Origin: Allorhodoferax sp032337135
GTDB lineage: Bacteria; Pseudomonadota; Gammaproteobacteria; Burkholderiales; Burkholderiaceae_C
Reading direction: 5' to 3'
Length of the DNA stretch: 64,000 nucleotides
Assembly (NCBI RefSeq): GCF_032337135.1
Contig: NZ_JAVXZZ010000007.1
Location: forward strand, 56,919 to 120,918
Shown here: piece by piece, positions 41,768 to 49,824 of the stretch
Numbering within the stretch: position 1 is the first letter of the stretch
Layout: each line of letters opens with the position of its first letter
Made by a program: the position numbers and the translations under genes
Notes under the pieces: model-generated
The model's database searches: none
Told to the model about the DNA's origin: nothing
What the model saw: only the letters and a program-made list of their open reading frames with translations

Positions 41768-42882
41768 GACGCGGCATCCTTATGGGCAAACTCGCCGATC
41801 AGCGCCGCTACGCGGCAAATGTCGTCAGTCGTGTGGCCAGCGGATATGGGCAAGCTAAGCTCCGTGGCATGCAGTTCCTCGGCAACGGGATAGGCGCCTG
41901 CCAGGATCCCCCGCATGGCTTCCTGCCGGTGCGGAGGGAGGGGATAGTGGATCTCCGTCTTGACGCCATGGTCCAGCAGATGCTGGCGCAGGGCGTCGCG
42001 GCGCCGATGACGGATGCCGTAGATGTGAAACACATCGTATTCATCGGGCCGCCGCACCGGCTTTGCCACCCATGCCGGCAGATTCGCAAAATAGACCTCG
42101 GCCAATGCCCGTTTGTGCGCAGTCATTTCATCAAGATGGCGCAGCTTGACGCGCAGCAGCGCGGCCTGCAACTCGTCCAGGCGGGAGTTCACGCCGACAT
42201 AGCGGTTTACATACTTCTGCTTGGAGCCGTAGTTGCGTGTGTGGCGCAGTCGGTCGGCCAAGGCATCGTCATTGGTGACGATGGCGCCCGCATCGCCCAT
42301 GGCGCCCAGGTTTTTTGTCGGGTAGAAGCTGAAGCAGCCGGCATCGCCAAAAGTGCCCGTCATCTGCGTCCCCAGGCGGGCGCCGTGCGACTGGGCACAA
42401 TCCTCCACCACCTTCAGGCCGTGCTCGCGCGCAAAGGCGCCGATGGCGTCCATTCGGCAGGTCTTGCCAAGCAGGTGGGTGACGCAGATGGCGCGTGAGT
42501 TGCCGCTCAGGGCCTGCGGCAGGCGGGCCGGATCCATGTTGAAGGTGGCCAGCTCGGGCTCCACCAATACCGGTTTGTGCCCGGCACGCACGATGGCGAG
42601 GATGGTGGCGATGTAGGTGTTGGAGGCCACCAGGATGTCGCTGCCGCGCGGCAGGTCCAGCGCCTCGATGGACAGAATGAGCGCGTCCAGCCCGTTGGCC
42701 ACCCCTATGCAATGCTTGGCACCGACATAGCTGGCGAATTCAGCCTCGAAAGCGCTGACCTCCTGGCCCAACACGTACCAGCCGCTGCGGATAACGCGCG
42801 CAGCCGCCGCTTCCAGCTCCGCCATATAGGCCTGGTTGGAACGCGCCAGGCTTTCGTATTCGATGATCTGCGGCTCAGGCAT
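41764..42882 (-). CDS. fdtB: dTDP-3-amino-3,6-dideoxyhexose aminotransferase
   Basis: 372 residues of the DegT/DnrJ/EryC1/StrS PLP family. PLP Lys is in FSFYPTKNLGAMGDAGAI (K190), the aldehyde-binding region is DCAQSHGARL, and N-terminal GWYVLGQEVSAFE and ANGLDALILS match FdtB/QdtB-type sugar 3-aminotransferases. The upstream 3,4-ketoisomerase supplies its 3-keto substrate. The ATG at 42882 overlaps that gene's stop by 8 bp; a GTG 7 codons earlier is possible. Whether the product is dTDP-Fuc3N or dTDP-Qui3N cannot be told. Confidence 0.85.
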   Translation of the reverse strand: MPEPQIIEYESLARSNQAYMAELEAAAARVIRSGWYVLGQEVSAFEAEFASYVGAKHCIGVANGLDALILSIEALDLPRGSDILVASNTYIATILAIVRAGHKPVLVEPELATFNMDPARLPQALSGNSRAICVTHLLGKTCRMDAIGAFAREHGLKVVEDCAQSHGARLGTQMTGTFGDAGCFSFYPTKNLGAMGDAGAIVTNDDALADRLRHTRNYGSKQKYVNRYVGVNSRLDELQAALLRVKLRHLDEMTAHKRALAEVYFANLPAWVAKPVRRPDEYDVFHIYGIRHRRRDALRQHLLDHGVKTEIHYPLPPHRQEAMRGILAGAYPVAEELHATELSLPISAGHTTDDICRVAALIGEFAHKDAAS

Positions 42883-43243
42883 AGGGTTCGTCGATGTATT
42901 CACTGCGGTCGTAGGGATGCGAGGACATGACCAGCAGGACTGCCCCCGGACCGAAGGTCATAGTGTGCCAGTCCTTGGGCTCCACCAGCAGGCACTGCCC
43001 GGGGTGGGCCAGCACCACGTTGTCAGTAGCAACGCCGTCGTTCATGTAGACGGTGACGGTTCCGCTCACCGCCACCAGGGCCTGACGGGTGTGCCGATGC
43101 CGGTGCCCGCCACGGGTCTGCCCATCGGCACCATAGATCCAGTAGCTGCGCACGACGGCAAAGGGCAGCGCCCCCTCGAGCACCGTGAGCGAGCCGCGCG
43201 GATCGGTGTGGGTGGGCAGTTTCAGGACTGGAAAATGCGACAT
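42875..43243 (-). CDS. fdtA: dTDP-6-deoxyhexose 3,4-ketoisomerase (FdtA/WxcM-like)
   Basis: 122 residues with the cupin of the WxcM/FdtA/QdtA group. The conserved HxH-type region RGGHRHRHTRQALVAVSGTV lies mid-protein, with CLLVEPKDWHTMTFG near the end and the characteristic YDRSEYID at the C-terminus. It converts dTDP-4-keto-6-deoxyglucose to the 3-keto form. The required dTDP-glucose pathway genes (rmlA, rmlB) are not in this window and must lie elsewhere. Confidence 0.88.
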   Translation of the reverse strand: MSHFPVLKLPTHTDPRGSLTVLEGALPFAVVRSYWIYGADGQTRGGHRHRHTRQALVAVSGTVTVYMNDGVATDNVVLAHPGQCLLVEPKDWHTMTFGPGAVLLVMSSHPYDRSEYIDEPYA

Positions 43244-43253
43244 GGTTTCGCTT

Positions 43254-44621
43254 TCATGCCCGACGGCCTATGCCTTCGTAGTGAAAGCCCGCCTCCCGCA
43301 CTTCGGCCGGCTCATAGAGATTGCGTCCGTCAAAAATGACCGGCTCAAGCAAGGTCGCTTTCATGGCGGCGAAGTCGGGGCTGCGGTAGGCCTTCCATTC
43401 GGTGGCGATCACCAGCGCATCGGCGCCCTGCAGCGCCTGCATGGGTTGCTCATGGAAGGTGACCGCCGCAAGTTGCTCGGCAGGCAGGTCGAGCGCCAGG
43501 CAGCGCCGGGCCTCGTCCATGGCCACGGGATCATTGGCCTGGACACGGGCACCGCGGCGCACCAGTTCGGCCACGATCGCGCGGCTGGGTGCGGCCCGCA
43601 TGTCGTCGGTATTGGGCTTGAAGGCCAGGCCCCAGAGCGCAAAAGTGCGCTCCTGCAGGTTCTGCCCGTAACGCGCCAAAATCTTGTCCACCAGCACGTG
43701 CTTCTGCCGGTTGTTGACCGACTCCACGGCCTGCAGGATCTCTAGTGCCTGCCCATGCTCGCCCGCGGTGCGCACCAATGCCTGCACGTCCTTGGGAAAA
43801 CAGCTGCCGCCATAGCCCGTCCCGGCATAAAGGAAACTGTAGCCGATGCGCGGGTCGGAGCCGATGCCCTTGCGCACCTGCTCGATGTCCACGCCCACGC
43901 GGTCGGCCAGGTTGGCCAGTTCGTTCATGAAGCTGATGCGCGTGGCCAGCATGGCGTTGGCAGCGTACTTGGTGAACTCGGCGCTGCGCACGTCCATGGT
44001 GAAAATGCGGTCGTGGTTGCGCGTGAACGGGTGGTACAGGCGCACCATGAGTTCGCGCGCACGCCGGCCTTCGGGCGTGGCTTCATCGGCGCCGATGACG
44101 ATGCGGTCGGGCCGCATGAAGTCCTCCACCGCGGCGCCTTCCTTGAGGAACTCGGGGTTGGACACCACAGCGTAGCCAGCCGCCCCGGCCGACAGCTTTC
44201 TTGCCGCCAGTTCCTCAGCAATGGCGGCCTGCACCCTGTCGGCGGTGCCCACCGGCACGGTGGATTTATCCACGACCACCTTGAAGTCGTTCATGTAGCG
44301 GCCGATGTTGCGGGCGGCCGCCAGCACGTACTGAAGGTCGGCGCTGCCGTCTTCGTCGGGAGGGGTTCCCACGGCGATGAACTGGATGTCACCATGGACC
44401 ACACTGGATGCAACGTCGGTGGTAAAGGCCAACCGACCAGCTGCACGATTGCGATCGACCAGTTCCTTGAGGCCAGGCTCATGGATAGGAACTCCCCCCG
44501 AATTGAGTATGGCAATCTTCGCGGGGTCTAGGTCAAGACATAGCACGTTATTGCCAAGCTCTGCCAGACAGGTACCGGTTACCAATCCTACATAGCCGGT
44601 TCCGACAACAGTAATTTTCAT
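43254..44621 (-). CDS. ugd: UDP-glucose 6-dehydrogenase
   Basis: 455 residues. NAD-binding N-terminus ITVVGTGYVGLVTGTCLAEL and the catalytic Cys in TGYGGSCFPKDVQAL (C274). KSTVPVGTADRV and the C-terminal UDP-binding domain (LWGLAFKPNTDDMRAAPS) are intact. It oxidises UDP-glucose to UDP-glucuronate, a precursor for GlcA, GalA or xylose units of the glycan. No UDP-xylose synthase or epimerase lies beside it. 33 bp separate it from pseC. Confidence 0.95.
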   Translation of the reverse strand: MKITVVGTGYVGLVTGTCLAELGNNVLCLDLDPAKIAILNSGGVPIHEPGLKELVDRNRAAGRLAFTTDVASSVVHGDIQFIAVGTPPDEDGSADLQYVLAAARNIGRYMNDFKVVVDKSTVPVGTADRVQAAIAEELAARKLSAGAAGYAVVSNPEFLKEGAAVEDFMRPDRIVIGADEATPEGRRARELMVRLYHPFTRNHDRIFTMDVRSAEFTKYAANAMLATRISFMNELANLADRVGVDIEQVRKGIGSDPRIGYSFLYAGTGYGGSCFPKDVQALVRTAGEHGQALEILQAVESVNNRQKHVLVDKILARYGQNLQERTFALWGLAFKPNTDDMRAAPSRAIVAELVRRGARVQANDPVAMDEARRCLALDLPAEQLAAVTFHEQPMQALQGADALVIATEWKAYRSPDFAAMKATLLEPVIFDGRNLYEPAEVREAGFHYEGIGRRA

Positions 44622-44654
44622 TTATTTGACGGATTCAGGTCGGAGCCAAATCAA

Positions 44655-45827
44655 TTAAAAGATCGTCTGATATCCAGATGGAGTCAATAGTCGACGCACC
44701 ACCAAGTCCTGCTGTTCCGACGTCAGACCTGGATAAATGGGCAACGTAATTGCTTCCGCATAGTAGCGCTCTGCCTGCGGAAAGTTTTCCGGCTTAAAAC
44801 CCATGCGCTCGTAATATGGCTGCCGGTAAACCGGAATGTAATGAAGATTCACACCAATGCCATCAGCACGCATTCGCTCGAAAACTTCCCTATGACTGGT
44901 TTTAAGGACGCCACTAGGTAGTCTCACAATATACAAATGCAAAGCCGAATAAACGTTTGGGTACTGAAAGGGTCGGACAATTGCTGTATCCCTCAACAAT
45001 TCGTCATATCGCTGCGCAATTGCCTTTCTCTGAATGACAAATTGATCGAGCCTTTGCATTTGACTTAGACCGAGCGCAGCCTGAATATCGGTCATACGGT
45101 AGTTGAAACCAAGCTCAATTTGCTCGTAATACCAAGAACCATCAGGTGGGCGGGTCATCTCGGATGGGTAGCGCGTAATGCCATGACTACGCAAACGAGC
45201 CATTCGTTTTACCAATTCTGGATCATTGGTTACGGCCATCCCCCCTTCACCGGTGGTAATTATCTTGACGGGATGGAAACTGAAAACGGTAATGTCACTG
45301 AAACGACAACTACCAATCTTCGCCCCTTGGTAACTCCCCCCGATGGCATGAGACGCGTCTTCAATGGTTCGGAACCCGTATTTAACGGACAATGCGTGAA
45401 TCTCAGCCATTTCACATGACTGTCCAGACAAATGCACTGGAATAACAACCTTGGGCAATCGCCCATTGTTCTGTGCATGCTCAAGCTTTTCAGCCAAGCT
45501 GGAAACACACATGTTGTAAGTGGACGGATCGATGTCAACAAAATCAACTTCAGCGCCACAGTACAAAGCGCAATTGGCACTGGCGACAAACGTGATGGGC
45601 GATGTCCAAACAAGGTCGCCAGCCCCCACACCCAACGCAAGGCACGCTACATGAAGCGCACTAGTTGCACTATTGACAGCGACTGCATAATTGGCACCAC
45701 AGTAGCTCGCAACAGCCCGCTCAAATTCAGGCACGCAAGGCCCTTGGGTAAGAAAATCTGAACGCAGAACCTCAACCACTGCATTGATGTCCTCGTCAGA
45801 AATTGACTGCTTACCGTATGGAATCAT
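44655..45827 (-). CDS. pseC: UDP-4-amino-4,6-dideoxy-L-AltNAc transaminase
   Basis: 390 residues of the DegT/StrS PLP family in the PseC branch: IPYGKQSISDEDINAVVEVL, FLTQGPCVPEFE, AVNSATSALHVACLALGV, ASHAIGGSYQGAKIG, the PLP Lys in VFSFHPVKIITTGEGG (K188) and LGFNYRMTDIQAALG. It aminates the 4-keto product of PseB-type dehydratases. It is the first gene of the locus, yet no pseB precedes it; tRNA genes follow upstream. The ATG at 45827 gives the normal family start; a GTG 19 codons earlier is unlikely. The coding sequence is AT-richer than ugd next to it. Confidence 0.92.
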   Translation of the reverse strand: MIPYGKQSISDEDINAVVEVLRSDFLTQGPCVPEFERAVASYCGANYAVAVNSATSALHVACLALGVGAGDLVWTSPITFVASANCALYCGAEVDFVDIDPSTYNMCVSSLAEKLEHAQNNGRLPKVVIPVHLSGQSCEMAEIHALSVKYGFRTIEDASHAIGGSYQGAKIGSCRFSDITVFSFHPVKIITTGEGGMAVTNDPELVKRMARLRSHGITRYPSEMTRPPDGSWYYEQIELGFNYRMTDIQAALGLSQMQRLDQFVIQRKAIAQRYDELLRDTAIVRPFQYPNVYSALHLYIVRLPSGVLKTSHREVFERMRADGIGVNLHYIPVYRQPYYERMGFKPENFPQAERYYAEAITLPIYPGLTSEQQDLVVRRLLTPSGYQTIF

Positions 45828-46014
45828 GTGAATAAAAACAAGATCGGACGCAACTGTTTCCGAGAGAGGTGCTGGAGAACGCACAAAACTCTACTCACGC
45901 GCCCAGAATTTGTTGCATGCAGCGCCCAGAACTTTCAATGCACAGTGAATAGAGGGTTGGAATCGCATTCTGCCACACCCATGTTGGCAAACGCCCCCAG
46001 CAGCCCACCAAAGC

Positions 46015-46044
46015 AAAACGCCCATCACATCGGACGGGCGTTTT
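46015..46044 (-). terminator. Terminator after tRNA-Gly
   Basis: AAAACGCCC and GGGCGTTTT flank a 12-bp loop, 6 bp beyond the tRNA-Gly 3' end. On the minus strand the stem is followed by TTTTGCTTT. It also has a T-run in the plus direction and may stop transcription both ways. Confidence 0.75.
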
Positions 46045-46049
46045 GTTTT

Positions 46050-46125
46050 TGGAGCGGGATAAGAGGCTCGAACTCTCGACCTATACCTTGGCAAGGTATC
46101 GCTCTACCAACTGAGCTAATCCCGC
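46050..46125 (-). tRNA. tRNA-Gly (GCC)
   Basis: 76 nt including encoded CCA. Acceptor GCGGGAT pairs with ATCCCGC, the D-arm is TTAGCTCAGTTGGTAGAG, the anticodon loop is CTTGCCAAG (anticodon GCC) and the T-arm is GTTCGAGCC. It lies 7 bp downstream of tRNA-Phe on the same strand. Confidence 0.97.
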
Positions 46126-46132
46126 ATTGAAC

Positions 46133-46208
46133 TGGTGGCCTGGGGCGGAATCGAACCACCGACACAAGGATTTTCAATCCTCTGCTCTACCGACTGAGCT
46201 ACCGGGCC
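46133..46208 (-). tRNA. tRNA-Phe (GAA)
   Basis: 76 nt with encoded CCA. The anticodon loop TTGAAAA gives GAA, and the T-arm is GGTTCGATTCC. The acceptor strands GGCCCGG and CCAGGCC leave a C5/A68 mismatch where an A-T or similar pair is expected. The base of the anticodon stem is a G-T pair. Confidence 0.95.
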
Positions 46209-46258
46209 AGAGCCTCGCAGTATAACACAGAAATCCAAACCTTCTCAAACAGTCCTAG

Positions 46259-46918
46259 TCAAGCTGGCTTTTTGCCGCGCGTGAGATCAACTCCAAGTTG
46301 CTTGAGCTTTCGATACAGGTGAGTCCGTTCAAGACCAGTCTTCTCAGCGACCCTGGTCATGGAGCCATTTTCCTTACCCAGATGGAATTCGAAGTAGGCC
46401 TTCTCAAATTCGTCGCGCGCCTCCCGCAATGGCTTATCCAATGAAAAAGTTTGTTCGGCCACTTGCACCACCGGTGACACCGCAACCACATCGGCGCCTC
46501 GGTCTTCTTGGTGCACCCGTATCGGCGACGTACTAGGCGCTCCCTTGGCAGTGGCATTGCGGGTCAGCCCTTGCTCCACCGCCTTGAGCAATTTTTGCAG
46601 GGTGATGGGCTTTTCCAGGAATGACAACGCACCGATTTTGGTAGCTTCGACTGCTGTATCGATGGTGGCATGTCCGCTCATCATGATCACCGGCATCGTG
46701 AGCGCCCCGGCCATTGCCCATTCCTTGAGCAAGGTGATGCCATCGGTATCGGGCATCCAGATATCCAGCAAGACCAGGTCGGGCTGCTCCTTGGCGCGGA
46801 AGGCCCGGGCTTGCGCGGCGTTTTCGGCCAACTCGACGTTATGACCCTCGTCATTGAGGATCTCCCACAGCAAGTCCCGAATGCCGTGCTCGTCGTCCAC
46901 TACCAAGATGTTTGCCAT
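46259..46918 (-). CDS. NtrX-like response regulator without AAA+ domain
   Basis: 219 residues. Receiver domain with acidic pocket D8/D9/E10, phospho-acceptor D52 (LVLLDIWMPD), S81 and K103. After a linker (about 125-165) comes a Fis-type helix-turn-helix (EFEKAYFEFHLGKENGSMTRV, then AEKTGLERTHLYRKLKQLGV). The central sigma-54-activating AAA+ module of true NtrX is absent, so it cannot be a classical sigma-54 activator; the layout is closer to RegA/PrrA. The partner kinase is the NtrY-like gene 15 bp upstream. Confidence 0.9.
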   Translation of the reverse strand: MANILVVDDEHGIRDLLWEILNDEGHNVELAENAAQARAFRAKEQPDLVLLDIWMPDTDGITLLKEWAMAGALTMPVIMMSGHATIDTAVEATKIGALSFLEKPITLQKLLKAVEQGLTRNATAKGAPSTSPIRVHQEDRGADVVAVSPVVQVAEQTFSLDKPLREARDEFEKAYFEFHLGKENGSMTRVAEKTGLERTHLYRKLKQLGVDLTRGKKPA

Positions 46919-46933
46919 GTTCTGATGATGTCC

Positions 46934-49204
46934 CTAGATCGCCGCCGTTGCGGTCGCGGCTTCAAATGATAACGATACTTGTGCACCGACTACCTTGTCT
47001 CCGATCAGGCGGTTTCCAATCTCAATGCGCGCCCGATGCTCGTCGGCAATCTTTTTGACCACTGCCAAGCCCAGTCCGGTTCCCTTTTGCTTGGTAGTGA
47101 CATAGGGCTCAAATGCCCGTTGCAGTACGGCCTCTGTAAATCCAGGACCGTTGTCCTGAATAGTTAAGCGTACACGCGACGCACTGGAGACCCACTGAGT
47201 GATGATCTTGACGCGACCTGTCAATGGTGTGCTCGCTGTCTCCTGCGCCTCCAATCCGTTTTGGATCAGGTTATGCAGCACTTGCCTGAGTTGTTGGGAG
47301 TCTGCCGCAATCGTTGGACAACGTTCGTCTAGCTCCAAGTCTATGCGTTCGGCCGTTCCAATTTCGTACAAGGTGATGACAGACGTCACCAGGGCGTTGA
47401 GGTCCGCCGGTTTCAATTCGGCACGAGGCAGCCGGGCAAAATCTCGGAATTCATTCACGAGACGCTTCATCGCGTCGACCTGTTCAACAATGACCCGCAC
47501 GGACTTGGACAGCAAGGCCTGGTCCGAACCTTCCAATCGCGCAGACAAGCGATGTTCCAGACGTTCGGCTGACAGCTGGATCGGTGTGAGCGGGTTCTTG
47601 ATTTCGTGGGCCAAGCGCCGCGCCACTTCACCCCAGGCCTGGGCGCGCTGAGCGGACACCACCTCGGTAATGTCGTCCAGAACCAAAAGCCACTGACCAC
47701 TGGGCAACAGGGCGCCGCGGGCAATCATGGTACGGGTGCGAGAGAACGGGTTGCCGTCCACTTCCTTTCCATCCTGACCAAAGTCCACCGTCTGTTGCCA
47801 ATAGGATTGTGCGTGGGGCGAGGCCTCAAGCAGATGCGAGAACTGCTGTCGAACCACCGGGACAAGCGGTGCACCTGACTGCAGCGCAAAGAAGTTGGCC
47901 CCAACCAAGGCTGCAACGGAAGTACCCAGCATGGCCTGAGCACCCGGGTTCGCGATGACGATTCCCCCATCGGCTTGAAGCACCAACACACCCGTAGTGA
48001 GGTTATCCAATACAGTCTGCAGTTGCGCCCGCGCCGTTTCGGCTTCGGCTAGGCTGTGCTGTGCCGTCATACGGGCATCCGCTAGCTGTTCGGTCATATC
48101 CGCGAATGCCCGCGTCAGTCCCCCGAGCTCATCACGCCCTTGCCAGATCAGCTTGGGTGTCAGGTCGCCGGCAGCAACCTGCTCCACGCCTTCGGCCAGC
48201 AGCAGAAGTGGTTGCGCTATCTGGTTTCCCAACGTCAATGCCAACAGCAGTGCGCCAAACACCGCGAGGAACAATCCCAGCGTAAGCGTTCCGATATACA
48301 TGCGCTTGAGTCCGGCTTGCGACAGTGCGCGCTCCTGGTACTCGCGGGAGACGTTTTCGACCGCCATGGCATTGGACACCAAGGAAGTGGGCAGGGCATG
48401 GGCTACCAACAGATAGCGCGGCTCGGTGTTTAGGCCCAGGCCCAGGCCCTCCACCAGCGCCAACACCTTGACCTGGGCTGCAATGCCCGAGGCTGTTGCG
48501 CGCTCATCCAGGCCTTCGAACCAGACTGTGCTGCGATCCAGTTTGGCTAGTCGCACCTGGGTCGCGCTGGGCCCTTCCGGTGCAAGGCGTAGCTGTACGT
48601 TTCCGGCACTGGCCAGCAGATGTCCTGACGCGGTCCACAGGGTAACTTCATCCGCCCCCAACAGTTCCGCAATACGGCCCAGTTGCAACTCACTGGCGCC
48701 CGCGTTTACCAATCCCAACTGGTCGGCCGCATTGCGGGTCTTGCGCATGAGGTCTGCGCCGATGGCATCGAGCGACACCCGACCTAGGCTCAGCCCTGCA
48801 TCGAGTGCGGATTGCACCCGCGCATCAAACCACGATTCGATCGACCGGGAGACAAACTGATAGGAAACACCGTAGATCAGCAGGCCTGGGGCAAAGCCTA
48901 CCAACCCAAAGGTCACCGCCAACTTGAGCAGCAACTGGCTTCCAAACCGACGTTGGCGTATTCGTTGGTAGAGCTTCCACCCGACCCAGCAAACGGCCAA
49001 CAGAATGGCGCTGGCCACTGCCACGTTGGCCACGAACAGCCGCGCGTAGTTCCGTTCAAAGAGTTCCCTGTCACTGGTGGCCTGAGCCAGCAGGTAGAGC
49101 AATGCCAAACCCACCAGCAGCATCGCTCCGGAGCCCGCAGCAACAAATCGGCTCAAGGCCCGTGAGCTCGGTCTGAATTCCCTGGGGATGGGGAACGGCT
49201 TCAT
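46934..49204 (-). CDS. ntrY: NtrY-like sensor histidine kinase
   Basis: A 756-residue membrane kinase. Three or so hydrophobic helices lie in the first ~110 residues, with a periplasmic region, another helix near 300-325 (IGTLTLGLFLAVFGALLLALTL), HAMP (AEGVEQVAAGDLTPKLI), PAS (LQADGGIVIANPGAQAMLG), and the H-box RLAHEIKNPLTPIQLSAERL. N- and G-boxes (NLIQNGLEAQE, IQDNGPGFTE, KGTGLGLAVVKKI) are intact. In the Ntr family it senses envelope or redox/nitrogen status; the signal here is unknown. ATGA overlap with the DUF4390 gene. Confidence 0.93.
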   Translation of the reverse strand: MKPFPIPREFRPSSRALSRFVAAGSGAMLLVGLALLYLLAQATSDRELFERNYARLFVANVAVASAILLAVCWVGWKLYQRIRQRRFGSQLLLKLAVTFGLVGFAPGLLIYGVSYQFVSRSIESWFDARVQSALDAGLSLGRVSLDAIGADLMRKTRNAADQLGLVNAGASELQLGRIAELLGADEVTLWTASGHLLASAGNVQLRLAPEGPSATQVRLAKLDRSTVWFEGLDERATASGIAAQVKVLALVEGLGLGLNTEPRYLLVAHALPTSLVSNAMAVENVSREYQERALSQAGLKRMYIGTLTLGLFLAVFGALLLALTLGNQIAQPLLLLAEGVEQVAAGDLTPKLIWQGRDELGGLTRAFADMTEQLADARMTAQHSLAEAETARAQLQTVLDNLTTGVLVLQADGGIVIANPGAQAMLGTSVAALVGANFFALQSGAPLVPVVRQQFSHLLEASPHAQSYWQQTVDFGQDGKEVDGNPFSRTRTMIARGALLPSGQWLLVLDDITEVVSAQRAQAWGEVARRLAHEIKNPLTPIQLSAERLEHRLSARLEGSDQALLSKSVRVIVEQVDAMKRLVNEFRDFARLPRAELKPADLNALVTSVITLYEIGTAERIDLELDERCPTIAADSQQLRQVLHNLIQNGLEAQETASTPLTGRVKIITQWVSSASRVRLTIQDNGPGFTEAVLQRAFEPYVTTKQKGTGLGLAVVKKIADEHRARIEIGNRLIGDKVVGAQVSLSFEAATATAAI

Positions 49205-49824
49205 TTCGAACTACCGGCAGGCAACGCCGCGGTGGCAGTGAGAGTGACGTTCCAGTCGGACTGCCCGAGGGTACCAATCTGCAAAGGTACGGCCAGCTGG
49301 TTCACGTCAAGGCGGTAACGGAATTCCACCCGATGAGAAACCGTCGGATCGAGCTGCGCTGCCTCGGCAATACGCCAGCGGGCAATGCGCTTGATGGCAT
49401 TCATCGCTTCGGTCAATGATTCGTAGCTTTGGCTCATCGACAGACTTGCCCCCTCCCCCTGTGGCCCAAGGACCACAACGCGCCATCGACGCGACAGCGG
49501 TTGGTAGCCCAACCGGTAGCTGCGCTGGGCAAGTGAGACGCGCTTGTCGAACCAGTACCAGCGCTCGCGATAGACCTCCGCCTCGGCCGTGAACGTCAGC
49601 GGAATTCCTTTGGCAAGTACATCTTCGATGGTGGCTGGTAGGTCAAACTGCAATTGGGCAGACAATACGACCTCATCATCCAGCCGCTCGATACGCAGCT
49701 GCTGTATCTCGCCCGTGGCCTGTCCCCACGCCTGGGAACACAGAGAACCCCAAAGCAACAGCCCGATTCCGAGCCATGCCTCAGGCAGCAACCTTTTCAA
49801 AAAGTGCGTAAAAAAATCCGTCAT
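49201..49824 (-). CDS. DUF4390 domain-containing exported protein
   Basis: 207 residues from ATG 49824. A membrane/signal helix (AWLGIGLLLWGSLCSQAWGQ) is followed by a DUF4390 domain: IQQLRIERLDDEVVLSAQLQFDLP, TFTAEAEVYRERWYWFDKRV and YRLGYQPLSRRWRV. The family is of unknown function but is consistently placed between rsmB and ntrY in Burkholderiales. The start is buried 44 bp inside the 3' end of rsmB; an ATG five codons earlier (49839) is equally possible. Any longer N-terminus would only be antisense/overlap sequence. Confidence 0.82.
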   Translation of the reverse strand: MTDFFTHFLKRLLPEAWLGIGLLLWGSLCSQAWGQATGEIQQLRIERLDDEVVLSAQLQFDLPATIEDVLAKGIPLTFTAEAEVYRERWYWFDKRVSLAQRSYRLGYQPLSRRWRVVVLGPQGEGASLSMSQSYESLTEAMNAIKRIARWRIAEAAQLDPTVSHRVEFRYRLDVNQLAVPLQIGTLGQSDWNVTLTATAALPAGSSK

